From QHXW01 sp035280425 (GTDB taxonomy: Bacteria; Acidobacteriota; Terriglobia; Bryobacterales; Bryobacteraceae), in assembly GCA_035280425.1 (NCBI GenBank), contig DATEFW010000007.1, forward strand, positions 186,001 through 250,000: a stretch of 64,000 bases of DNA, in the 5' to 3' direction. Shown one piece after another: positions 33,637 to 42,128 of the stretch (within the stretch, counting starts at the first letter, position 1; each line of letters begins with the position of its first letter). The position numbers and the translations under genes are program-made. The notes below the pieces were generated by a model. The model saw only the letters and a program-made list of their open reading frames with translations, searched no databases and was not told the origin of the DNA.

Positions 33637-34098
33637 TCAGAAGCTCCAGCTTTCGACCGTGCTCTCGGGCTGCGTCGCGAACGGGTTCCAGCGCTCGGCG
33701 GCCGGCCGGGCGGGAGGCTGTGGTTCAGGCGCGGGCACGGCGATCCGGTTCCAGGCGTCGGCCAGGGTCTCGAGCAGGTTCAGCACTTCATCCAGCGGCT
33801 GGTCGGCCTGCTCGAAATTGGCGGCGACGAGCCGGCGGCCCATATAGTCGTAAAGTTCGGCCAGCCGGCCGCTGATCTCGGGAGCGTGTTCGCGGTCAAG
33901 CGCCGCGCCGAGTTCGGTCAGGATCTCGATGGTCTTGGAAATTGCGGCCGCGCGCTCACGAATGTCCCCGGCAGCCAGGTGGCGCCTTGCCTGTTCGACC
34001 GACTGGATGGCGGAGCGATAGAGTATCCGCACCAGCTCGACGGGTTCGGCCGAGGAGATCTTCGCTTCTAGGTATGCATCGTGAGCTGTGGTTGCCAT
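33637..34098 (-). CDS. fliS: Flagellin export chaperone FliS
   Basis: FliS binds flagellin and prevents early polymerisation. From the ATG at 34098 (MATTAHDAYLEAKISSAEPV) it has 153 residues. The helical core includes LVRILYRSAIQSVEQARRHL and LYDYMGRRLVAANFEQADQP, which are diagnostic. The C-terminal tail (about 115-153) is Pro-rich and longer than usual. A longer frame upstream lacks conservation. It follows flaG on the minus strand; the flagellin gene itself is outside the window. Confidence 0.9.
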   Translation of the reverse strand: MATTAHDAYLEAKISSAEPVELVRILYRSAIQSVEQARRHLAAGDIRERAAAISKTIEILTELGAALDREHAPEISGRLAELYDYMGRRLVAANFEQADQPLDEVLNLLETLADAWNRIAVPAPEPQPPARPAAERWNPFATQPESTVESWSF

Positions 34099-34150
34099 AG
34101 TACCCTCTCCACACCACATATCGGTACCAGACGCAGGTCTATGAACGAAA

Positions 34151-34435
34151 CTAGCGGCCGGGATTTGCGACGCGCAATACTTCCGCCAAACGCAAAACAT
34201 ATTCGGCGGGGATCTGGCGAATCAGCTCGTTGGTCTGCCGGTTGACGATGCGGATCACCGGCCGCTGCGTGGCGCGATCCAGCGCGAAGGTCAGCTCGCT
34301 GTCCTGGCCGAAAAATCCGGAGGCGTTGACGGTGTGCGCGGCCGATATCAGCTCACGGTTGACCATCTGCTGCGCGGCCGGTACCGCCGCCGGTGTCTCG
34401 GAAGATGACCCGGGACCGATCGGTGCAATGTCCAT
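34151..34435 (-). CDS. flaG: FlaG-family flagellar protein
   Basis: FlaG proteins affect filament length; the exact mechanism is unclear. From the ATG at 34435 the product has 94 residues and is preceded by an ideal AAGGAGGT site. The family motif is present in the C-terminal half: LTFALDRATQRPVIRIVNRQ then TNELIRQIPAEYVLRLAEVL. It lies just upstream of fliS and downstream of a sigma-28-like promoter (34526-34552). Confidence 0.9.
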   Translation of the reverse strand: MDIAPIGPGSSSETPAAVPAAQQMVNRELISAAHTVNASGFFGQDSELTFALDRATQRPVIRIVNRQTNELIRQIPAEYVLRLAEVLRVANPGR

Positions 34436-34515
34436 AGTGACCTCCTTCCGTCGTACTTTGCCGCCATGGCGGAAATGAGGACCGGCCCGCCGTTTCCGGC
34501 AAAGACTCCGCCGCC

Positions 34516-34920
34516 TCAATGCGTCTTATCGGCAGCGGATGGCAAAGTTTGAGCGGATGCCGAAGTTTGAGTGGATGGCGCCGTCTGGACCACGGGCGCG
34601 GCAGAGGGTGTGCCGCCGGTTTGTGCGGGCGGGGGCGGAACGTCGGGGCTGGATACCGAGGGGGCTGCCGGGCCAGATGGAGCGGGCGCCGGGCTTCCGG
34701 AGTCTGGGGAAACATCCCGCGCTGCCAGGCCGGCCGAATCGAGGACGGCCTGCGGAAGCAAAGGCGCCGGCGGAGGCAGCAGAAAGAACGATGACCCGAC
34801 CTGCCTCTCGACACTGGCGAGCTGCCTGGCAATCGAGGCCGCCATAGCGCTTGAAGCGTCCGCAGCCCGTGCTTCACCCGGGGCGAGAACCAGCGGCAGG
34901 ATGGCCGGCAAAACGCGCAT
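34516..34920 (-). CDS. Proline-rich secreted hypothetical protein in flagellar locus
   Basis: I do not recognise this 134-residue protein. The N-terminus looks like a short signal sequence (MRVLPAILPLVLAPGEARAA). A helical stretch follows (SSAMAASIARQLASVERQVG), and the rest is low-complexity Pro/Ala/Ser/Thr. It lies on the same strand upstream of flaG and fliS, and the putative sigma-28 site for flaG overlaps its 3' end. It could also be a fortuitous open frame in GC-rich DNA, but codon use at the third position looks like its neighbours. Confidence 0.5.
   Translation of the reverse strand: MRVLPAILPLVLAPGEARAADASSAMAASIARQLASVERQVGSSFFLLPPPAPLLPQAVLDSAGLAARDVSPDSGSPAPAPSGPAAPSVSSPDVPPPPAQTGGTPSAAPVVQTAPSTQTSASAQTLPSAADKTH
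34526..34552 (-). promoter_or_regulatory. Putative sigma-28 (FliA) promoter for flaG-fliS
   Basis: On the minus strand the sequence reads TCAA, 15 bases, then GCCGATAA. The -10 part is a perfect sigma-28 match, the spacing is exact and the -35 has one mismatch (TCAA for TAAA). It lies about 91 bases upstream of the flaG ATG. Late-gene control of flaG and fliS is the known pattern elsewhere. Confidence 0.65.
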
Positions 34921-35033
34921 TCTGCTAACAGATCGGCAGCCGGCCGGGAAAACTGCAACAAATTTTGCAAAACGGCCGGATCCCGGCCGAAGAGGTACAT
35001 GGACGAACTGTGCACCGATACCGCGACTGCTCG

Positions 35034-35198
35034 ATGATTGGTCTGGAGCGAAGCGAGCTGGAGTGGGTGCGGCTGCTGGTCAAGCTGCTGCGCCATCCGG
35101 ATCCGCTGGCGCCTGAGCTGGCGCGCCAGGCGCTGGCGTATGTCGAGACGGTGGCCGACGCTACAGCAGCCAGCTCGCGCCCGGCCGCGCGGCCTTAA
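35034..35198 (+). CDS. Small hypothetical protein, 54 aa
   Basis: A short open frame in front of flgB starts at the ATG 35034 and encodes a helical, charged product (IGLERSELEWVRLLVKLLRH, then PELARQALAYVETVADATAA). An in-frame ATG at 34965 would give 77 residues. The regular heptad-like leucines and its orientation with flgB-flgC-fliE make it a plausible real gene, but there is no family evidence. Confidence 0.4.
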   Translation: MIGLERSELEWVRLLVKLLRHPDPLAPELARQALAYVETVADATAASSRPAARP

Positions 35199-35334
35199 CA
35201 GGGACGGCTCAAGATCAGGCGCATTGTGCGCCGGAAATTTGGCGCCGCCAAAATTCTGCCGCAGCCGGGAATCCATATCCGCTGTGTCCTCAAGCGAGAG
35301 GCTGTGGCAGCCGGCGTGCCACATGCCGGGTGTC

Positions 35335-35673
35335 ATGCTGGACCCGATCGCCCGGACCATCGAGCGCTACTTGGATCTGGTGAGCGCACGCCAGAAGCTG
35401 GTCGCGTCCAATATCGCCAACGCCGATACGCCGGGCTATAAGACGCGCGATCTGGATTTCCAGGCCGAATTTCAAAACGCCGTGAATGCGGCTCCGCCGC
35501 GCGCCGTGGAAGTCGGCGGCCTGAAGGTCAAAAACGACGGCAACAATGTCAATCTCGATCGCGAGGCGCGGCTGCTCGCCGAAAATGCCCTGCGATTCAA
35601 TCTGGCAAGCGCCCTGATGCGCTCCGAAATTCGCACGGTGCGCTCCGCCATTGAAGAAGGGAGAAGCGGATGA
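35335..35673 (+). CDS. flgB: Flagellar proximal rod protein FlgB
   Basis: FlgB is a proximal rod subunit. From MLDPIARTIERYLDLVSARQ it has 112 residues, with VASNIANADTPGYKTRDLDF, the rod-protein signature, and a C-terminal helix. An ATG at 35323 (MPGVMLD) would add four residues; the longer frame from 35038 is not conserved. It overlaps flgC by 4 bases and begins the flgB-flgC-fliE-fliF series. Confidence 0.93.
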   Translation: MLDPIARTIERYLDLVSARQKLVASNIANADTPGYKTRDLDFQAEFQNAVNAAPPRAVEVGGLKVKNDGNNVNLDREARLLAENALRFNLASALMRSEIRTVRSAIEEGRSG

Positions 35674-36119
35674 GCCTGTTTTCCACGCTGTCCGTCAGCG
35701 CCTCGGGTATGGCGGCCCAGCGCACGCGCGCCGAGCTGCTGGCCGAAAACCTGGCCAATGCGGAGACCACGCGGACGCCCGAAGGCGGCCCGTACCGGCG
35801 CAAAGACGCCGTTTTTGCCACCGACTCTGTCGAGAGTCCCTTCGCCTCGGTATTTGAATCCGCGCGCCAGCAGATCGCCGGCGCGGGACCGGAGGGTGTG
35901 GGAGTAGCGGATATCGTGGTCGACAACCGCGCGCCCGAACGCCGTTACCTGCCCGGCCACCCGGACGCGGACGCGCAGGGATACGTGGCGTTTCCGCGCG
36001 TCAACCCTGCCGAGGACATGGTGGACCTGATGGGCGCGGCACGCGGGTACCAGGCCAATGTAGCGGCCATCTCCGCCATCAAAGACATGATCCAGCGCTC
36101 GCTCGACCTGTTCCGGTAA
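35670..36119 (+). CDS. flgC: Flagellar proximal rod protein FlgC
   Basis: FlgC is a proximal rod subunit. The 149-residue protein starts MSLFSTLSVSASGMAAQRTR, has LAENLANAETTRTPEGGPYR and ends with the diagnostic DMVDLMGAARGYQANVAAIS. It overlaps flgB and is followed by fliE after 3 bases. Confidence 0.95.
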   Translation: MSLFSTLSVSASGMAAQRTRAELLAENLANAETTRTPEGGPYRRKDAVFATDSVESPFASVFESARQQIAGAGPEGVGVADIVVDNRAPERRYLPGHPDADAQGYVAFPRVNPAEDMVDLMGAARGYQANVAAISAIKDMIQRSLDLFR

Positions 36120-36122
36120 AAC

Positions 36123-36425
36123 ATGCCCGCACCGATTTCTTCCATTGCCAGCGTTCCCGCGGTCACGCCCGATCTGCGGCCCGGCCCCGCAGCCGCACCG
36201 GGCGGCGGGGGATTCCGGTCGGTGCTCGAAGGAGCCATCCGTTCGGTGGAAAATACGCGCCGCCAGAGCGCCGAAACGGTTCAGAAGTTTCTGTCCGGAG
36301 AAGGCGAAGAGCTGCACACGACGGTGCTGGCCACCCAGCGCGCCGAGCTGGCCTTCGACCTGTTTCTGCAGGTCCGTAACAAGGTGGTCTCGGCGTACCA
36401 GGAAATCATGCGCATGCAAATCTAA
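36123..36425 (+). CDS. fliE: Flagellar hook-basal body protein FliE
   Basis: FliE joins the MS-ring to the rod. The 100-residue protein has a disordered Pro-rich start and the conserved C-terminal part LHTTVLATQRAELAFDLFLQ followed by VRNKVVSAYQEIMRMQI, which is typical. It lies between flgC and fliF, its usual position. Confidence 0.92.
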   Translation: MPAPISSIASVPAVTPDLRPGPAAAPGGGGFRSVLEGAIRSVENTRRQSAETVQKFLSGEGEELHTTVLATQRAELAFDLFLQVRNKVVSAYQEIMRMQI

Positions 36426-36461
36426 CGTGCGAACTCTGCCGCCCGAGCGCCACTACCAACT

Positions 36462-38165
36462 ATGGACCAGCTAAAAAGCCTGTTAGCCAGCCTGAACCTC
36501 CGGCAACGCCTGACGATTCTGGTGGTGGCGGCGGCCGTAGTGACGGGCCTGGTCCTGTTTTCCCAATGGCGCAGGGAAAGCGATTTCCGGCCGCTCTATA
36601 CCTCGCTCGCTCCGGAAGACGCCGGAGCGGTGGTGCAAAAACTCAAGGAATCGGGCGTCGAATACCGGCTGGGCGACAACGGCGCAACCGTGCTGGTAGC
36701 GTCGGGCCGCGTGGCCGAATCGCGCCTGGCGCTGGCCGCGGCGGGCCTCCCCAAAAGCGGGCGCATGGGATTCGAGCTGTTCGACAAGAACAATTTCGGC
36801 GCCACTGAATTCGCGGAGCATATCAATTTTCACCGCGCGCTCGAGGGCGAGCTGGAGCGTTCGATCATGTGCCTTTCGGAAGTCGAACAGGCGCGCGTGC
36901 ACATCACTTTCCCCAAAGACTCGATCTATACCGAATCGAAGCAGCCGGCCAAGGCCAGCGTGCTGGTCCGGCTCCGGCCGGGGGTGCGCCTCGCGGCGGG
37001 CAATGTGGCGGCCATCAGCTATCTGGTCGCGAGCGCGGTCGAGGGCCTGGGGCCGGAAGCGGTCTCCATCGTGGACATGCGCGGCAACCTGCTCAACCGC
37101 GCGCGGCGGGCGGCCGCCGATACCGGCGACGAGCCGTCGGAGGCACTGCTCGACTTCCGCCATAACGTCGAGCGGGATCTGGCGAATAAGATCAACGCCA
37201 CGCTCGAGCCGCTGCTCGGGGCGGACAAGTTCCGGGCCGGCGTGTCGGTCGAATGCGATTTTACCGCGACCGACGAAAGCGAGGAGATTCTCGATCCGAC
37301 GAAATCGGTCATGGTGAGCTCGCAAAAGACGGAAGATATTTCGGGCGGCACGGGGGCGAACGGCGTGCCGGGCACGGCGTCCAATCTGCCGCGGCCGACC
37401 TCGCGCCCCGGAAGCATGCTGGCCGGCATGTCGCGCCGTACCGAGAACATCGCCTACCAATCCAGCCGCACGGTGCGGCACCGGCGGCTGCCCCAGGGCA
37501 CCGTCAAGCGCATGTCGCTTTCCGTGCTGGTGGACCAGGCGGTGCGCTGGGAAGGAAAAGGCGCGAAGAAGACGCGCGTGCTGGTGCCGCCGGCGCCGGA
37601 AACGCTGAAGGCGATTCGCGACCTGGTAGCCGGAGTGACAGGCTTCTCGCCCGACCGCGGCGATCAATTGATCGTCGAGGCGCTGCCGTTTGAATCGACG
37701 GCGAACCCGGAAACAGAAGCGGGCGGGCCTGGTCCCGCGCCTGCGCCGGCGGGCCCGCAATTACCCGCCTGGATGGGGCCGCTGCGCGATCCCAAGCTGG
37801 CGGGCGCGGCGATCGGCGGCGCGCTGCTGGTGATCGTAGGAGCACTGGTCTGGCTGGCGCTCCGGCGCTCGAAGCGCGGACCGGGCGCGTCATCGGCTCC
37901 GGCGGTCGCTGCCGCCCAACCGGCGGGCGCCCTGGGACCTTCCGCTGAGGAACAGATGCAGGCGCGGCTGGCGGAGCAAGCGGCCCTGCAGGAAAAGCTC
38001 GACATGGAAGCCCTGAGCCAGCTCAAGCTGCCCAAAGTCACGACTAAGAAAACAGACGTGCTGGTCAAGCAGGTCCGCGAGAACACCAAGAAAGACCCCA
38101 GCGCCGGCGCGCAGGTGCTGAAGACCTGGATCAGCGATCAGGAGAAGGCGCTCAAGGACTACTGA
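36462..38165 (+). CDS. fliF: Flagellar MS-ring protein FliF
   Basis: FliF forms the membrane MS-ring on which the basal body is built. Its 567 residues include an N-terminal helix (TILVVAAAVVTGLVLFSQW), the secretin-like ring domains (DFRPLYTSLAPEDAGAVVQK; KASVLVRLRPGVRL), a second helix near residue 450 (GAAIGGALLVIVGALVWLAL) and a cytoplasmic FliG-binding tail with PSAGAQVLKTWISDQE. fliG follows after 7 bases. Confidence 0.96.
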   Translation: MDQLKSLLASLNLRQRLTILVVAAAVVTGLVLFSQWRRESDFRPLYTSLAPEDAGAVVQKLKESGVEYRLGDNGATVLVASGRVAESRLALAAAGLPKSGRMGFELFDKNNFGATEFAEHINFHRALEGELERSIMCLSEVEQARVHITFPKDSIYTESKQPAKASVLVRLRPGVRLAAGNVAAISYLVASAVEGLGPEAVSIVDMRGNLLNRARRAAADTGDEPSEALLDFRHNVERDLANKINATLEPLLGADKFRAGVSVECDFTATDESEEILDPTKSVMVSSQKTEDISGGTGANGVPGTASNLPRPTSRPGSMLAGMSRRTENIAYQSSRTVRHRRLPQGTVKRMSLSVLVDQAVRWEGKGAKKTRVLVPPAPETLKAIRDLVAGVTGFSPDRGDQLIVEALPFESTANPETEAGGPGPAPAPAGPQLPAWMGPLRDPKLAGAAIGGALLVIVGALVWLALRRSKRGPGASSAPAVAAAQPAGALGPSAEEQMQARLAEQAALQEKLDMEALSQLKLPKVTTKKTDVLVKQVRENTKKDPSAGAQVLKTWISDQEKALKDY

Positions 38166-38172
38166 GCCGCGC

Positions 38173-39207
38173 ATGATCACCAACGTCGAAAAAGCCGCGG
38201 AAGTGACGCTGCCGGGGATTCGCAAGGCGGCCATCCTGCTGGTGGTGCTGGGAGACCAGGCGAGCGCGGAGTTTGTCCGCCAGCTCTCAGAAGACGAGGT
38301 GCAAACCGTCAGCCGGGAGGTGGCGCGCATTTCGACTATTACCTCGGAACAGGCAGAGGCGGTGATCGAAGAGTTTTATCAAACCACCATGGCGCGGGAC
38401 TACGCCGTCAAAGGCGGCCTGGATTACGCGCGCAACATGCTGATCAACGCTTTCGGGTCCGAGGCGGCCATGCGTCTGGTGGACCGGCTGGTGAAGACCC
38501 TGGGAAGCGACGCGGTGAGTCTGGACGCGTTGCAAAAAGCCGATCCGCAGCAGCTCGCCAAGTTCGTGCACAGCGAACATCCGCAGACCATTGCGCTGGT
38601 GCTCTCGCATCTGAATCCCACGCAGGCGGCCTCGCTACTGGTCTCGCTGCCTTCGGTTCTCCGCGCCGACGTCGCTCTGCGTATGGCGAATCTCGACCAG
38701 ATTTCGCCCGAAGTGGTTCACAAAATCGCCGCCGTGATCGGCCAGAAGCTGAAAGCCCTGGGCGAGTTCAGCCGGGAATCATATGGCGGTGTGCGCGCAG
38801 TAGCCGAGCTGTTCAACCGGCTGGACTCGGCCACATGTAAGGAGATCCTGGAAAACATCGAGCACGAGGACACGACGCTGTGCGAGACCATCCGGCATCT
38901 GATGTTCGTATTCGAAGACATGCTCATGATCGATCCCAACGGCATCAAGGAAGTGCTGGCCAAGATCGACCGGAAAATCCTGACGGTGGCGCTCAAGGGC
39001 ACCAGTGAACAGTTGAAGACCCATTTTCTGCAGGCCATGTCGCAGCGCGGCGCGGAAATGCTCAAGGAAGACATGGATGCGCTGGGGCCGGTGAAGATCA
39101 AAGACGTGGAGGCGGCGCAGCAGCAGATCATCGCGGTGGTGCGGCAACTGGAAGCCGACGGCGTGCTCAGCCTGAAAGGCGCGGTAGGGGAGCAGTATGT
39201 CGTCTAG
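38173..39207 (+). CDS. fliG: Flagellar motor switch protein FliG
   Basis: FliG is the rotor subunit that contacts the stator. The 344-residue protein has all three domains: the N-terminal FliF-binding part with GIRKAAILLVVLGDQASAEF, the middle EHPQTIALVLSHLNPTQAAS (the EHPQ motif), and the C-terminal torque domain with MFVFEDMLMIDPNGIKEVLA. The last 11 bases overlap fliH. Confidence 0.97.
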   Translation: MITNVEKAAEVTLPGIRKAAILLVVLGDQASAEFVRQLSEDEVQTVSREVARISTITSEQAEAVIEEFYQTTMARDYAVKGGLDYARNMLINAFGSEAAMRLVDRLVKTLGSDAVSLDALQKADPQQLAKFVHSEHPQTIALVLSHLNPTQAASLLVSLPSVLRADVALRMANLDQISPEVVHKIAAVIGQKLKALGEFSRESYGGVRAVAELFNRLDSATCKEILENIEHEDTTLCETIRHLMFVFEDMLMIDPNGIKEVLAKIDRKILTVALKGTSEQLKTHFLQAMSQRGAEMLKEDMDALGPVKIKDVEAAQQQIIAVVRQLEADGVLSLKGAVGEQYVV

Positions 39208-39847
39208 GGCCATTGTGCGGCGGGAGGGCCAATCCGCGAACGCGATCGTGTGGCCGGGCACGGGAGAGAGCGCGCCCTATTCCGGAGCTTCACAGGGTGG
39301 AGCGCGCGAACTCGGCGGCGCCGATGAAGCCATCGAGCGCGCCCGCGAGGCCGGCTACCGCGCGGGGCTGGCGGCGGGCCGGGAAGAAGCGCAGGCAGGG
39401 GCCCGGGCCGAAGCGCAGGCTCAGCTTCAGCCGCTTCTCGAGCGGGTGGCGCGCGCCTGCCAGGAGCTGGCGGCGCTCCGTCCGAGACTGCGGGAGCAAG
39501 CGGAAGCCGACCTGGTCCGGCTGGCGGTCGCCATCGCGCGCCGCGTGGTGCGGCGCGAGCTGACCATCGACCCGCAAGCCATCCGGGGGTTGATCCAGGC
39601 GGCACTTAACGAACTGGCCGTGCGCGAAGTGAGCCGCGTGCGCGTTCATCCGGAGTTCGCCCAGATGGTCCGCAGCCTGTTGAGCGACGCCGGGCGGGAA
39701 AACGCCATCGAAGTGGTGGCCGACCCGGCGATGGAGCGCGGCGGCGTGCTGTTTGAGACGGCGCACGGCAATCTCGACGCTTCGGTCGAAACGCAACTGG
39801 CCGAGATCGAGCGCGGCTTGACCGACCGCTTCCGGAGGCCGGCATGA
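39197..39847 (+). CDS. fliH: Flagellar assembly protein FliH
   Basis: FliH regulates the export ATPase FliI and links it to FliN. It has 216 residues: a helical, Ala/Glu-rich N-terminal half (AGYRAGLAAGREEAQAGARA, containing GxxxG-type repeats typical of FliH) and a C-terminal domain with ADLVRLAVAIARRVVRRELT. It overlaps fliG by 11 bases and fliI by 4 bases. Confidence 0.92.
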   Translation: MSSRAIVRREGQSANAIVWPGTGESAPYSGASQGGARELGGADEAIERAREAGYRAGLAAGREEAQAGARAEAQAQLQPLLERVARACQELAALRPRLREQAEADLVRLAVAIARRVVRRELTIDPQAIRGLIQAALNELAVREVSRVRVHPEFAQMVRSLLSDAGRENAIEVVADPAMERGGVLFETAHGNLDASVETQLAEIERGLTDRFRRPA

Positions 39848-41172
39848 CGAGCGGTGAAAAAATCGATCTGGCTCCTTATCTGGAGCGGCTGGCGTCGCTG
39901 GATCCGTTTGGACGCACGGGCGTGGTGGTGGGAATGGTCGGATTGCTGATCGCCTCGCGGGGGCCGGAGGCCGGTATCGGCGATTTTTGCGAGATTTTGG
40001 CGTCGGACGGCCGGCCCATCCGCACGCAGGTGATCGGGTTTCGCGACGGCAATCTGTTGTCCATGCCGCTCGAAGAGACCGGGGGCATGCGTCTGGGGGA
40101 CACCATAGTGGCCCGCAGCGCGGAGGCGCGCGTGGCGGTGGGACCGGATCTGACAGGACGGGTGCTCGACGGTTTCGGGCGGCCCATGGACGGGGGCCCG
40201 GCAATCGAAGGCCGCGCTTATTACGACCTTTACCAGACGCCGCCGTCGCCGCTCGAGCGCGAACACATTACCGAGCCGCTCGAAACCGGGATTCGGGCGA
40301 TCGACAGCCTGCTGCCGGTGGGTAAGGGGCAGAGGGTGGGCATTTTCGGAGGCTCGGGCGTCGGTAAGAGCACGCTGCTGGCGGCCATGGCGCGCAATCA
40401 TGCGGCGGATGTAACGGTCATCGCGCTGATCGGCGAGCGCAATCGCGAGGTGCGCGCCTTTCTCGAACAGGAAATGGGGGAGGAAGCACGGCGGCGCGCA
40501 GTGGTGGTGACCGCCACGTCGGACCGTCCGGCACCGCTGCGCGTGCGCGCCTGCTTTGTGGCGCTGGCTGTAGCGGAATATTTTCGCGACGCAGGGGCGA
40601 GCGTGCTGCTGGTGGTGGATTCGGTGACGCGCCTGGCGATGGCGCAACGCGAGATCGGGCTGGCGGCCGGAGAGCCACCCAGTCAAAAAGGCTACACGCC
40701 GTCGGTGTTTCACCTGCTGCCCAAAGTGTTCGAGCGTGCGGGAAATTTCCGGCACGGGTCGATCACCGGTTTCTTCACTGTCCTGGTGGAGGGCGACGAC
40801 TTCAACGAGCCGATTTGCGACGCGGTCCGTGGCATTCTGGACGGCCACATCGTGCTGTCGCGAAGGCTGGGTGACGCCGGGCACTATCCGGCGATCGATA
40901 TCCTGCAGTCCATCAGCCGGCTGACGCCGCAGATCGCGGCCCAGGGCCAGCAGGAAGCCGCGCGCAAGGTGCGGGAGGCGCTCGCGGTCTATCAGCAGTC
41001 CGAGGACCTGATTCTACTGGGCGCGTATGCCGCGGGATCGAACCCGAAGCTGGATGCCAGCATACGGGCACGGGCGGAGCTGACCGAGTTTTTGCGCCAG
41101 GATGCGCACGCGGCCTCCAAGCGGGAGGAGACGCTGGCGCGCCTGGCGGCGCTGGCGTCGGCACTCGCCTAG
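39844..41172 (+). CDS. fliI: Flagellum-specific export ATPase FliI
   Basis: FliI is the F1-like ATPase that energises flagellar export. The 442-residue protein has Walker A GGSGVGKST (169-177), Walker B VLLVVDSVTRLAMAQREIGL and the conserved PPSQKGYTPSVF. Length and layout are normal. It is followed by fliJ after 9 bases. Confidence 0.97.
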   Translation: MTSGEKIDLAPYLERLASLDPFGRTGVVVGMVGLLIASRGPEAGIGDFCEILASDGRPIRTQVIGFRDGNLLSMPLEETGGMRLGDTIVARSAEARVAVGPDLTGRVLDGFGRPMDGGPAIEGRAYYDLYQTPPSPLEREHITEPLETGIRAIDSLLPVGKGQRVGIFGGSGVGKSTLLAAMARNHAADVTVIALIGERNREVRAFLEQEMGEEARRRAVVVTATSDRPAPLRVRACFVALAVAEYFRDAGASVLLVVDSVTRLAMAQREIGLAAGEPPSQKGYTPSVFHLLPKVFERAGNFRHGSITGFFTVLVEGDDFNEPICDAVRGILDGHIVLSRRLGDAGHYPAIDILQSISRLTPQIAAQGQQEAARKVREALAVYQQSEDLILLGAYAAGSNPKLDASIRARAELTEFLRQDAHAASKREETLARLAALASALA

Positions 41173-41181
41173 CGCGGTTTT

Positions 41182-41616
41182 ATGCAAGCGTTTCGCTTCC
41201 GTCTGGAGCGCATTCTGGGTTGGCGGCGCACGGAGCTGGCCGCGGAAGAAGCCCGTATGGCGCCCCTAGTGATGGAGAGGAACCGGCTGGAAGCGGCCCG
41301 CATCGAGGTGGCGGCGGCTCGGGACCGGACCCGAAGGGAGTTGCTGGCTTCCGCATTTTTCGAAGGCCGCGATCTGGTTGCGCATGCCGCATTTCGCACC
41401 AGACTGGCCAAAGAGCAGGAAGCGCTGGCCCGAAAGGCCGCGGAGTGCCGGGAGCGCATGGCGGCGCAGCGCGTCCGGATTATCGAGGCGCAGCGGAAGG
41501 TAAAGGCGCTCGAAAAGCTGAAGCATCGCCGGCTGCATGAGTGGCGGACGCAGTTGAACCGCGAGCTGGAAAGCTTCGCTGCCGAGGCCTATCTGGCGCG
41601 TTGGAGCGGGCGCTAG
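41182..41616 (+). CDS. fliJ: Flagellar export protein FliJ
   Basis: FliJ is the coiled-coil stalk of the export ATPase. This 144-residue protein is almost wholly helical with high Arg/Glu content, starting MQAFRFRLERILGWRRTELA, the typical FliJ opening. Conservation in the family is weak, so its size, coiled coil and place behind fliI support the name. Confidence 0.85.
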   Translation: MQAFRFRLERILGWRRTELAAEEARMAPLVMERNRLEAARIEVAAARDRTRRELLASAFFEGRDLVAHAAFRTRLAKEQEALARKAAECRERMAAQRVRIIEAQRKVKALEKLKHRRLHEWRTQLNRELESFAAEAYLARWSGR

Positions 41617-41742
41617 GATCTCAGCCTAAAGCCCGGAATTGACGGGAATTCCCCGGCAGGCCGTGCGGCGCAAGCTTTAGCCGCAAATCGCCTAAACTTT
41701 TGCGGCCTCCCCGCCGATCAGATTACGGAGGAAACAAACGGG

Positions 41743-42114
41743 ATGCCTCTGGATGTGTTGATCGTGGACGATTCTGCCGCCATTCGAAAAATCCTGCAGC
41801 GAGTGCTTCAGCAGGCGAACCTTCCGCTGGGCAAGATCGTTGAGGCTGCCGACGGACGTGAAGCCATGGAGGCGCTGAAGACCCAGAAAGTAGGGCTGAT
41901 CCTCTCCGATATCAATATGCCCAACATGGATGGGCTGCAGATGCTTGGACAATTGAAAGCCGACGATCAATGGAAGCATGTGCCGGTAATCATGATCTCT
42001 ACCGAGGGCAGCCAGACCAAAGTAATGGAAGCGGTGCAGCTGGGCGCACGTGGCTTTGTGCGCAAGCCGTTCACTGCCGAGCAGATCAAGGAAAAACTGG
42101 CCACGGTCATATAA
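41743..42114 (+). CDS. CheY-like response regulator
   Basis: A single receiver domain of 123 residues. The acidic pocket (D9, D10), the phospho-acceptor D56 (ILSDINMPNMDG), T87 and K108 (RKPF) are all in place. It has no output domain. The position between fliJ and a cheX-like gene suggests it signals to the FliM encoded here. An ACGGAGGA site precedes the ATG. Confidence 0.93.
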   Translation: MPLDVLIVDDSAAIRKILQRVLQQANLPLGKIVEAADGREAMEALKTQKVGLILSDINMPNMDGLQMLGQLKADDQWKHVPVIMISTEGSQTKVMEAVQLGARGFVRKPFTAEQIKEKLATVI

Positions 42115-42128
42115 AGGCGGGAGAGCAG

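Noticed and set aside
34931..35000. GC-rich inverted repeats around CCGGCCGGG and CCCGGCCG
   Set aside because: The arms are short, simple C/G sequences with a 35-base gap and no T-run; such repeats are frequent at this base composition.
35305..35320. Sigma-54-like GG-N10-GC element upstream of flgB
   Set aside because: The match outside GG and GC is poor (GTGC for TTGC), and transcription would start almost at the flgB ATG with no room for a ribosome site.
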